From contig NZ_LR134289.1 in the NCBI RefSeq assembly GCF_900636535.1, forward strand, positions 5,295,501-5,359,500: a stretch of 64,000 bases of DNA. The letters run 5' to 3'. Shown here piece by piece: positions 57,194-64,000 of this stretch (position 1 is its first letter; every line of letters starts with the position of its first letter). The DNA is from Chryseobacterium gleum (GTDB taxonomy: Bacteria; Bacteroidota; Bacteroidia; Flavobacteriales; Weeksellaceae). A program made the position numbers and the translations under genes. The notes below the pieces were generated by a model. It was not told the DNA's origin, did no database searches, and saw only the letters and a program-made list of their open reading frames with translations.

Positions 57194-58060
57194 ATGCTCT
57201 CCAACCCTCCAACTCCGCAACCCTTTAACTCACCCACCTACTCAATCAATTGTAACGGCCGATTAATACAGCTGGACACTCCAAAGATCATGGGAATCCT
57301 CAATCTTACACCGGATTCTTTTTCTGACGGTGGAAAATTCAATAATGAAAAATCAGCGTTGGAACATGCTGAAAAACTATTGAAAGAAGGAGCTGAAATA
57401 CTGGATATCGGGCCACAGTCCACACGTCCCAACGCAGAATTTTTAAGCGCCGGAGAAGAGATCAACAGGATCGGAAATATGATCTCTCTGATTAAAAAAG
57501 AGTTTCCGGAAGCTCTGATCTCACTGGATACTTTTTATGCGGAAACAGTGAAATTCGGATTCAATGAAGGGATTGACCTGATCAATGATATTTCAGGCGG
57601 ACAATATGATGCAGAAATGTTTGATACCGCCGCTCAGACAAAACTTCCTTACATCCTGATGCATGTAAATCCGTCTTATGAAACCATGCATGAGAAAGTC
57701 AGATTTGAAGATATTACGCTGGAAGTTAACCGGTATTTTTCTCAAAAAACAAAAGAACTTTTAGAAAAAGGAGTGAACGATATCATTCTTGATCCCGGTT
57801 TTGGTTTCGGAAAAACAGTAGAAGATCAGATGAAAATGATTGACGAAGTTGAATATCTTGGATTTGGGAGATTTCCTTTGTTGATAGGCATTTCCAGAAA
57901 GTCATTTATTTATAAGCCTCTTGGTAAATCCCCTTTGGACATTAATGAAGAAACCCAGAAACTTCATATGAAAGTGCTGGAGCAGGGCGCAAAAATTGTA
58001 AGAGTTCATGATGTCGCTCAGGCAAAGGAAACGTTGACCCGTTTTTTACAGAGAAAATAA
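57194..58060 (+). CDS. folP: Dihydropteroate synthase
   Basis: A 288-aa folate enzyme joining p-aminobenzoate to dihydropterin pyrophosphate. Core motifs are IMGILNLTPDSFSDGG, DIGPQSTRPNAEF, LISLDTFYA, LINDISGGQYD, LDPGFGFGKT and LIGISRKSF. The start at ATG 57194 gives an unusual Pro/Asn-rich N-terminus (MLSNPPTPQPFNSPTYSI) encoded by the intergenic repeat. It replaces the usual short start, so the annotated N-terminus is uncertain. Stop is 50 nt before the ilv promoter. Confidence 0.93.
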   Translation: MLSNPPTPQPFNSPTYSINCNGRLIQLDTPKIMGILNLTPDSFSDGGKFNNEKSALEHAEKLLKEGAEILDIGPQSTRPNAEFLSAGEEINRIGNMISLIKKEFPEALISLDTFYAETVKFGFNEGIDLINDISGGQYDAEMFDTAAQTKLPYILMHVNPSYETMHEKVRFEDITLEVNRYFSQKTKELLEKGVNDIILDPGFGFGKTVEDQMKMIDEVEYLGFGRFPLLIGISRKSFIYKPLGKSPLDINEETQKLHMKVLEQGAKIVRVHDVAQAKETLTRFLQRK

Positions 58061-58076
58061 AAAGTGTCAAAAAAAC

Positions 58077-58106
58077 TTGTGGGTTATTAAAAAGTTTATA
58101 CATTTG
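58077..58106 (+). promoter_or_regulatory. Promoter of the ilv operon
   Basis: TTG (58077-58079), exactly 19 nt and TACATTTG (58099-58106) fit the flavobacterial consensus fully. The first leader-peptide ATG begins 4 nt later. Confidence 0.8.
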
Positions 58107-58110
58107 CAGT

Positions 58111-58194
58111 ATGAATTTTACGAATCAGAAAAATATTATTGCCATTTCTATTATTGCTGTTGTCATTAACAACAGTAAGGAAACGGTATTGTAA
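58111..58194 (+). CDS. First ilv leader peptide (Ile/Val-rich)
   Basis: A 27-codon frame with IIAISIIAVVI in the middle (six Ile, two Val) and Val, Leu at the end. It starts 4 nt after the -7 box, so the transcript is probably leaderless. The last codons contain GAAACGG (58180-58186), a copy of the 3' arm of the next terminator. That copy can pair with the 5' arm CCGTTTC (58223-58229) when the ribosome stalls at Ile codons upstream (58135-58167). This is the geometry of classical attenuation. Confidence 0.85.
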   Translation: MNFTNQKNIIAISIIAVVINNSKETVL

Positions 58195-58221
58195 ACAGAT
58201 TTTAATTTAAATTATATATAG

Positions 58222-58251
58222 GCCGTTTCATATTTGAAACGGCTTTTTTTT
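58222..58251 (+). terminator. First ilv attenuator
   Basis: GCCGTTTCA-TATT-TGAAACGGC (9 bp) followed by eight T. The competing antiterminator pairs its 5' arm with 58180-58186. Confidence 0.92.
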
Positions 58252-58275
58252 GTTTTAATTTTAAGAATACAGAGT

Positions 58276-58332
58276 ATGTATCAGTTATTATCAGTAATTA
58301 TTATCGTCATTATTATTCCCTTGCGATTGTGA
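58276..58332 (+). CDS. Second ilv leader peptide (Ile/Leu/Val-rich)
   Basis: An 18-codon frame, MYQLLSVIIIVIIIPLRL, in which 12 of 18 residues are Ile, Val or Leu. It lies downstream of the first attenuator and upstream of the second. Its stop region TTGTGAGAAGG (58327-58337) can pair with TCTCAC and flanking C residues of the second terminator's 5' arm, giving an antiterminator with one mismatch. Confidence 0.85.
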   Translation: MYQLLSVIIIVIIIPLRL

Positions 58333-58362
58333 GAAGGAAGATGTATGACTGTACATATATTG

Positions 58363-58393
58363 AGCCCTCTCACAGCGTGAGAGGGCTTTTTTT
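58363..58393 (+). terminator. Second ilv attenuator
   Basis: AGCCCTCTCAC-AGC-GTGAGAGGGCT (11 bp) followed by seven T, 35 nt before the ilvE ATG. Confidence 0.93.
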
Positions 58394-58427
58394 ATTCCCG
58401 TTTGTTAATTTTTTTAATCTCTATAAC

Positions 58428-59300
58428 ATGTATTACAACGACGACACGACCATCTATTTTGACGGAAAATTTATGAAAGCGAAAGATGCCGGAACAGATC
58501 TTTACGGACAATCCTTACACTATGGCTATTCGGTTTTTGAAGGAATCAAATCTTACAACACAGATCACGGAACCAGGATTTTCAAAGCAAAAGAACATTA
58601 TGAAAGACTGAAAAGATCAGCAGAACTGATGCACATTCCCTTCGATTATTCTGTAAATCAGCTTACAGATCTAACCTATGAACTTTTGGAACGGAATGGG
58701 TTTACAGACGCTTATATCCGGCCATTGGTAACGTGCTCTCCCAATATGTCGCTTTCAAAAGGACAGAAATCTTACCTGTCTCTTCTTGCCTGGGAATGGA
58801 ATAACGGATATCTGGCAGATAAAATGAAAATCATGACTTCCCCTTTTCAACGTCCTAATCCTAAAGCTTTCAAGGTTGAGGCGAAGGTAGGAGGACATTA
58901 TGTAAACTCAATATTAGCCTGCCAGGATGCCAAAGACAAAGGCTATGATGAAGCGCTGGTATTGGATGAAAACGGAAATGTTGCCGAAAGTTCAGGGGCC
59001 AATGTCTTCTACGAAAAAGACGGGGTTTTGTATACACCGGCCAAAGGAAGTATTCTTCCGGGAATCACAAGACAAACCGTTATGGAGATTTGTCATGAGC
59101 TTGATATTCCGGTAAAAGAAACCTTCTTTAAACCAGAGGAAATGCGTGGCGCAGATGCCGGCTTTTTCTGTGGTACTGCAGCAGAAATTGTGGCTTTGGA
59201 TTCACTTGATGATATTCCTTTTACAAGAAACTGGGAAGACACGGCAAGCGGAAGAGTACAGCAGGCATATTTAAAATTGGTAAGAGTTCTGTCATTGTAG
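58428..59300 (+). CDS. ilvE: Branched-chain amino acid aminotransferase
   Basis: A 290-aa class IV PLP aminotransferase for the last step of Ile, Leu and Val synthesis. Motifs are HYGYSVFEGIKSY, EAKVGGHYVNSILACQDAKD (PLP Lys), VAESSGANVFYEKDGVLYTP and SILPGITRQTVMEIC. The ATG at 58428 (MYYNDDTTIYFDG) was chosen over a longer frame that crosses the second attenuator hairpin. It is the first structural gene of the ilv operon. Confidence 0.95.
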   Translation: MYYNDDTTIYFDGKFMKAKDAGTDLYGQSLHYGYSVFEGIKSYNTDHGTRIFKAKEHYERLKRSAELMHIPFDYSVNQLTDLTYELLERNGFTDAYIRPLVTCSPNMSLSKGQKSYLSLLAWEWNNGYLADKMKIMTSPFQRPNPKAFKVEAKVGGHYVNSILACQDAKDKGYDEALVLDENGNVAESSGANVFYEKDGVLYTPAKGSILPGITRQTVMEICHELDIPVKETFFKPEEMRGADAGFFCGTAAEIVALDSLDDIPFTRNWEDTASGRVQQAYLKLVRVLSL

Positions 59301-59480
59301 ATTTTTGAGATTTAAATATTTAATAATCAGATAAATATATGTATTTCATAAACAGTTGAATATTGTAATTTTTAAGAAAACTGAAAATGAAAAGAATATT
59401 ACAAAATGTAGTTTTGAATCAAAATTTAGTAAAAAACTTCAGTTTAAAGAGAAGAAAAGAATAGAAAATGCAGGATAAAT

Positions 59481-61163
59481 ATGTTAAATAAATATTCAAA
59501 AACATTCACGCAAAACAGTGAACAGCCCGCCGCCAAGGCCATGCTATACGGGATAGGATTTACAGAAGAAGATATGCACAAGGCTCAGGTGGGAATTGCC
59601 AGTATGGGCTATGACGGGAACACCTGTAATATGCATCTGAATGATCTTGCTCAGGTAGTAAAAAAGGGAACATGGAACCACGGATTAGCCGGATTGATTT
59701 TTAATACCATCGGCGTAAGTGACGGAATGAGCAACGGAACAGACGGAATGCGCTATTCCCTGGTAAGCCGTGATGTGATTGCAGACAGTATCGAAGCGAT
59801 CTGCGGTGCACAGTATTACGACGGACTGATTGCTCTGCCAGGCTGCGACAAAAATATGCCCGGAACCATAATCGCAATGGGAAGGCTAGACAGACCCTCC
59901 ATTATGGTGTACGGAGGAACTATTGCACCAGGCTGTTACAAAGGAGAAGCACTTAACATCGTTTCTGCTTTCGAAGCGTTGGGGAAAAAGATTGCAGGAG
60001 AAATCACTGAAGAAGATTTCGACGGTGTGGTGAAGAACTCCTGTCCCGGAGCTGGAGCATGTGGTGGAATGTATACCGCCAATACAATGGCTTCTGCTAT
60101 AGAGGCATTAGGAATGAGTCTTCCGTATTCCTCTTCCAATCCGGCCTTAAGCAAAGAAAAGCAGGAAGAATGTCTTGAGGCCGGAAAATACCTGAAAGTA
60201 CTTCTGGAAAAAGACATTAAACCTTCCGATATCATGACCCGTAAAGCATTTGAAAATGCACTTCGCCTTATTGTTATTTTGGGAGGAAGTACAAATGCTG
60301 TTCTGCATTTTATTGCCATGGCAAAAAGTGTAGGGGTTCCTCTTACTCAGGACGATTTCCAGAAGATGAGCGATCATACTCCGGTATTGGCAGACCTGAA
60401 GCCGAGTGGAAAATATCTGATGCAGGATCTGCATGAACACGGAGGAACCCCGGCGGTGATGAAATATTTACTGGAACAGGGATTACTGCATGGAGACTGC
60501 CTTACCGTCACCGGAAAAACAGTAGCCGAAAATCTGGCAGATGTTCCGGGGTTGGATTTTAATACTCAGAAAATTATAAAGCCACTTTCAGAACCTGTAA
60601 AAGCTACCGGACACCTGAGAATATTGTACGGAAACCTTGCGGAAAAGGGAAGTGTTGCCAAAATCACAGGAAAAGAAGGTGAGCGCTTTGTAGGGAAAGC
60701 CCGTGTGTTTGATGGCGAAAAAAATCTGATCAGAGGAATTCAGGATGGAACTGTACAGCACGGTGATGTTATTGTCATCCGTCACGAAGGCCCGAAAGGG
60801 GCGCCCGGAATGCCGGAAATGCTGAAGCCTACAAGTGCATTGATCGGAGCCGGTCTGGGAAGCAGTGTTGCTTTAATCACGGATGGAAGATTCAGTGGAG
60901 GAACCCATGGTTTTGTTGTAGGACACATCACACCGGAAGCCCATGAAGGAGGTCTGATTGCTTTTGTACACAATGATGACCTGATCGAAATAGATGCGGT
61001 AAACAATACCATACAGCTCAAAGTTTCAGAAGAAGAAATAGAAAGAAGAAAAAAAGGGTGGCAAAAACCTCCCCTTAAAGTACAGAAAGGATTGCTTTAT
61101 AAATATGCATTAACAGTATCATCAGCTGCAGAAGGCTGTGTAACGGACGAAATCACTCAATAA
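59481..61163 (+). CDS. ilvD: Dihydroxy-acid dehydratase
   Basis: A 560-aa iron-sulfur enzyme that dehydrates dihydroxy-acids to 2-keto acids in valine and isoleucine synthesis. Motifs are [27 protein letters not shown] (cluster Cys), [19 protein letters not shown] and [16 protein letters not shown]. The 180-nt gap after ilvE is AT-rich and holds only a weak 25-codon frame (59387-59464), not accepted as a gene. Its stop is 6 nt before ilvB. Confidence 0.96.
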   Translation: MLNKYSKTFTQNSEQPAAKAMLYGIGFTEEDMHKAQVGIASMGYDGNTCNMHLNDLAQVVKKGTWNHGLAGLIFNTIGVSDGMSNGTDGMRYSLVSRDVIADSIEAICGAQYYDGLIALPGCDKNMPGTIIAMGRLDRPSIMVYGGTIAPGCYKGEALNIVSAFEALGKKIAGEITEEDFDGVVKNSCPGAGACGGMYTANTMASAIEALGMSLPYSSSNPALSKEKQEECLEAGKYLKVLLEKDIKPSDIMTRKAFENALRLIVILGGSTNAVLHFIAMAKSVGVPLTQDDFQKMSDHTPVLADLKPSGKYLMQDLHEHGGTPAVMKYLLEQGLLHGDCLTVTGKTVAENLADVPGLDFNTQKIIKPLSEPVKATGHLRILYGNLAEKGSVAKITGKEGERFVGKARVFDGEKNLIRGIQDGTVQHGDVIVIRHEGPKGAPGMPEMLKPTSALIGAGLGSSVALITDGRFSGGTHGFVVGHITPEAHEGGLIAFVHNDDLIEIDAVNNTIQLKVSEEEIERRKKGWQKPPLKVQKGLLYKYALTVSSAAEGCVTDEITQ

Positions 61164-61169
61164 AAGTAT

Positions 61170-62894
61170 ATGGAAAACCTGAATTTATCAACAGAAATAC
61201 AACTTACCGGAAGCCGGATCATTCTCGAAGCATTTCTGCAGGAAGGTGTAAAAACCGTTTTCGGATATCCGGGTGGAGCTATTATTCCTATTTATGATGC
61301 CCTTTACGATTATAAGGAAACACTGAAACATATTCTTGTACGCCATGAACAGGCAGCAGTACATGCGGCACAGGGGCTGGCAAGAGTATCAGGAGAAGTA
61401 GGGGTAGTGCTGGCAACCAGCGGTCCCGGAGCAACCAATCTTGTAACAGGATTAGCAGATGCGCTGCTGGATAACACTCCTTTGGTCTGTATTACAGGAC
61501 AGGTTTTTGAACATCTTCTCGGAACCGATGCCTTTCAGGAAATAGACGTAATGAACGTTACAAGTCCTGTTACCAAATGGAATTATCAGGTTACTGATGC
61601 CAATGAGCTTCCCGAAGTACTGGCAAAAGCATTTTACATTGCTAAGTCAGGTCGCCCTGGTCCTGTATTGATTGATGTGACTAAAAATGCCCAGCTTCAG
61701 TCTGTTGATTATAAAGGATATACTCCATGCCATTCATTGAGAAGCTATAAACCGGATCCCGAACCATGTTTTGAAAGTATTGAAAAGGCAATATCCTTAA
61801 TTAATGAGGCTGAAAGGCCATTTATTATTGCAGGACAGGGAATTATGCTGGGAAAAGCAGAAAAAGAATTTTTAGAATTTGCTGAAAAATCAGGAGTTCC
61901 TGTAGCATGGACTGTTTTAGGAATGAGTGCCATACCTACGAATCATCCGCAGGCTGTAGGAATGGTAGGAATGCATGGAAACTATGGTCCGAATATATTA
62001 ACCAACGAATGTGATGTTCTGATTGCTGTAGGAATGCGCTTCGACGACCGTGTAACAGGAAGACTGGATCAGTATGCAAAACAGGCAAAAATTATTCATC
62101 TCGATATTGATAAGGCAGAGATCAATAAAAACGTAAAAGTTGATGTTCCGGTTCTTGGGAACTGCAAACATACTCTTCCCCTTCTTACGGAAAGGATTGT
62201 AAAAAGAGAACATTATGCCTGGCATGAAAGATTTAAAAAATGCCACGAAGTGGAAAGCATCAATCTGATTCATACCGAGCTTTATCCCGATGAAGGAGAG
62301 ATTACGATGGGAGAAGTGATCCGTTATCTGAATGAAATGACACAAGGTGAAGCTATAATTGTGACAGACGTAGGACAGCATCAGATGGCAACATGCCGCT
62401 ACTCTCACTTCAAACATTCCAGAACCAATGTGACAAGCGGAGGCCTGGGCACTATGGGGTTCTGTCTTCCCGCTGCGATAGGAGCATCCTATGCGGAAAC
62501 CGGCCGGCCTGTTATTGCAGTGATGGGTGATGGAGGAGCACAGATGAATATTCAGGAGCTGGGAACCATTATGCAGTATCATCCGGAGGTAAAAATTTTA
62601 ATTCTTAATAATTGCTATCTGGGAATGGTGAGACAGTGGCAGGAATTGTTTCACGAAGAAAGATATTCCTCGGTAGATATTCAGAGTCCTGATTTTGTTC
62701 AGGTGGCAAAAGGATACAATATCCAGGGAAACAGGGTGTCTGAAAGAGAAGATCTGAAATGGGCCCTCCGTGAAATGCTTGATCATGAAGGCGCTTTCCT
62801 TCTTGAAGTGATGACAGGAAAAGAACACAATGTATTTCCGATGATTCCCCAGGGGAAAAGTGTTTCGGAGATTGTACTCAATAATAAAGTTTAA
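61170..62894 (+). CDS. ilvB: Acetolactate synthase large subunit
   Basis: A 574-aa ThDP enzyme, the first common step of the branched-chain pathway. Motifs are VFGYPGGAIIPIYDAL, HEQAAVHAAQGLARVSG (catalytic Glu), VLATSGPGATNLVTG, DRVTGRLD and the ThDP motif MGDGGAQMNIQELG with LNNCYLGMV. The N-terminal extension is short. Followed 10 nt later by the regulatory subunit. Confidence 0.97.
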   Translation: MENLNLSTEIQLTGSRIILEAFLQEGVKTVFGYPGGAIIPIYDALYDYKETLKHILVRHEQAAVHAAQGLARVSGEVGVVLATSGPGATNLVTGLADALLDNTPLVCITGQVFEHLLGTDAFQEIDVMNVTSPVTKWNYQVTDANELPEVLAKAFYIAKSGRPGPVLIDVTKNAQLQSVDYKGYTPCHSLRSYKPDPEPCFESIEKAISLINEAERPFIIAGQGIMLGKAEKEFLEFAEKSGVPVAWTVLGMSAIPTNHPQAVGMVGMHGNYGPNILTNECDVLIAVGMRFDDRVTGRLDQYAKQAKIIHLDIDKAEINKNVKVDVPVLGNCKHTLPLLTERIVKREHYAWHERFKKCHEVESINLIHTELYPDEGEITMGEVIRYLNEMTQGEAIIVTDVGQHQMATCRYSHFKHSRTNVTSGGLGTMGFCLPAAIGASYAETGRPVIAVMGDGGAQMNIQELGTIMQYHPEVKILILNNCYLGMVRQWQELFHEERYSSVDIQSPDFVQVAKGYNIQGNRVSEREDLKWALREMLDHEGAFLLEVMTGKEHNVFPMIPQGKSVSEIVLNNKV

Positions 62895-62904
62895 AAAATA
62901 AAAG

Positions 62905-63186
62905 ATGAAAACAGATCATAAAGAATATACCATTACAGCGTATACCGAAGATTATTTAGGATTGATCAGCCGCATCAATGCTATTTTTTCAAGAAGGAGA
63001 ATTTCTATGGTGACCTTTAATGTAGGCCCTTCGGAAATGGAAAAAGTAAAAAAGTTTGTCATCGTGATCAGAGAAACAGAAGATTCTGTTCAGAAAATCA
63101 GCAGACAGATGGAAAAACAGGTGGATGTTCTGGAAGTGCATTATCATAGAAATCCTTACCTGACGGCAGTAGAACATGCGAGCTAA
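62905..63186 (+). CDS. ilvN: Acetolactate synthase small (regulatory) subunit
   Basis: A 93-aa protein with one ACT domain (EYTITAYTEDYLGLISRINA, then SRRRISMVTFNVGPS). It lacks the C-terminal domain of longer IlvH forms, as is usual for single-domain IlvN types in Bacteroidota. It gives valine feedback sensitivity and full activity to IlvB. Confidence 0.9.
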   Translation: MKTDHKEYTITAYTEDYLGLISRINAIFSRRRISMVTFNVGPSEMEKVKKFVIVIRETEDSVQKISRQMEKQVDVLEVHYHRNPYLTAVEHAS

Positions 63187-63233
63187 GCTCAGAAATTAAA
63201 CATCATAATCAGTAATAAATAAAATCAAAAAAA

Positions 63234-64000
63234 ATGGCAAAATTGAATTTTGGAGGAGTAGAGGAGAATGTAGTAACAAGAGAAGAATTTCCGTTGGAAA
63301 AAGCTCAGGAAGTATTAAAAAACGAAGTCGTGGCAGTTATTGGATATGGAGTACAGGGACCAGGACAGGCGTTGAACCAGAAAGATAACGGAATTAATGT
63401 CATTGTAGGGCAGAGAAAAAACTCCAAATCATGGGATAAAGCAGTAGCGGACGGGTTTGTACCGGGAGAGACATTATTTGAAATCGAAGAGGCTCTGGAA
63501 AAAGGTACCATTATCTGCTATCTTCTGAGTGATGCCGCACAGATTGAATACTGGCCAAAAGTAAAACAGCATCTTACCCCTGGAAAAGCGCTGTATTTTT
63601 CACATGGTTTCGGGATTACATTCAATGAACGTACAGGAATTGTTCCTCCAGCCGATGTAGATGTTTTTCTGGTAGCACCAAAAGGTTCAGGAACATCATT
63701 GAGAAGAATGTTTCTGCAGGACAGAGGTCTGAACAGCAGTTTTGCCGTATATCAGGATGCTACAGGAAAAGCCAGAGAAAGAGTAACCGCATTGGGAATC
63801 GCGATAGGAAGCGGGTATCTGTTTGAAACCGACTTTAAAAAAGAAGTATACAGTGATCTTGCCGGTGAACGTGGAACACTGATGGGTGCTGTACAGGGAA
63901 TATTTGCCGCTCAGTACGATGTATTGAGAAAAAATGGACACAGTCCTTCGGAAGCTTTTAACGAAACCGTAGAAGAATTGACGCAGTCATTAATGCCTTT
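63234..64000 (+). CDS. ilvC: Ketol-acid reductoisomerase, 5' part (runs off the window)
   Basis: ATG at 63234 opens a frame still open at the window end (255 codons visible). It converts acetolactate to dihydroxy-isovalerate using NADPH. Visible parts are VVAVIGYGVQGPGQALNQKD (Rossmann GYGVQG), GQRKNSKSWDKAVADGF, HGFGITFNERTGIVPP, DVFLVAPKGSGTSLRRMF, DLAGERGTLMGAVQGIFAAQY. The DLAGERG box carries metal-binding Asp and Glu. The 3' end lies beyond the window. Confidence 0.97.
   Translation, partial: MAKLNFGGVEENVVTREEFPLEKAQEVLKNEVVAVIGYGVQGPGQALNQKDNGINVIVGQRKNSKSWDKAVADGFVPGETLFEIEEALEKGTIICYLLSDAAQIEYWPKVKQHLTPGKALYFSHGFGITFNERTGIVPPADVDVFLVAPKGSGTSLRRMFLQDRGLNSSFAVYQDATGKARERVTALGIAIGSGYLFETDFKKEVYSDLAGERGTLMGAVQGIFAAQYDVLRKNGHSPSEAFNETVEELTQSLMP

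Noticed and set aside
59387..59464. 25-codon frame before ilvD as a third leader peptide
   Set aside because: Few branched-chain codons, no terminator after it and no promoter box. AT-rich spacer is enough to explain it.

Overview
The window looks like a chromosomal segment of a flavobacterium, most like Chryseobacterium or a close relative. The evidence is the AT-rich DNA, many promoters of the Bacteroidota type (TAnnTTTG at -7), a protein with a type IX secretion (T9SS) sorting tail, a DnaG without zinc cysteines, the DUF1800/DUF1501 gene pair, and several families of small dispersed intergenic repeats. No rRNA, tRNA, CRISPR array, insertion sequence or prophage was recognised.

Layout. 1-5.4 kb: 3' end of pnp, then an ABC ATPase and an unusual ABC permease fused to an M1-type metallopeptidase. 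5.6-7 kb: XRE regulator with a DUF2975 membrane protein, and a TfoX-like protein. 7.2-9.9 kb: two RlaP-type nucleotidyltransferases flanking an R2K-type ATP-grasp gene. 10.3-13.8 kb: the cobalamin lower-ligand genes cobT (frameshifted), cobS and cobC. 13.9-20.5 kb: a lipoprotein and an RNA-repair-like locus made of RtcB, a 584-aa partner of unknown function, HopJ and a WYL regulator, with three tandem covarying hairpins between RtcB and its partner. 20.9-31.9 kb: DUF1501/DUF1800, a beta-barrel protein, glucokinase, two YceI proteins, a hydrolase, Amt, SdaA and TyrA. 32.1-38.7 kb: a LysM / PAAR-like / peptidoglycan-hydrolase cassette with two lipoproteins that could confer immunity, resembling a type VI secretion effector cargo. 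38.7-49.4 kb: a degraded secreted protein gene, a CPA2 antiporter, a LytS/LytTR system in an operon with alanine dehydrogenase, TsaE and a T9SS-exported lipase. 49.5-58 kb: housekeeping genes (dnaG, clpP, tpiA, a DoxX/BT_3928 protein, DUF1599, folP). 58.1-64 kb: the ilvE-ilvD-ilvB-ilvN-ilvC operon, which runs off the window.

The most notable non-coding features are regulatory. The ilv operon is preceded by two consecutive leader-peptide attenuators (peptides rich in Ile, Val and Leu, each followed by an intrinsic terminator, with a copy of the terminator's 3' arm at the end of the peptide gene). tyrA is preceded by a Tyr-Tyr-Tyr leader peptide and a terminator. The first ilv leader peptide and the tyrA one start 4 nt after a TAnnTTTG box, as does tsaE, which suggests leaderless transcripts. 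The rtcB promoter and the second RlaP promoter share a spaced motif (ATTGCGCA-N9-TTACTTTGCA), which suggests a common RNA-repair regulon. A ~190-bp modular repeat occurs three times, once with its 30-nt spacer inverted, and a related fragment sits in frame inside the first RlaP gene. All functional calls rest on reading motifs by eye; no database search was run.
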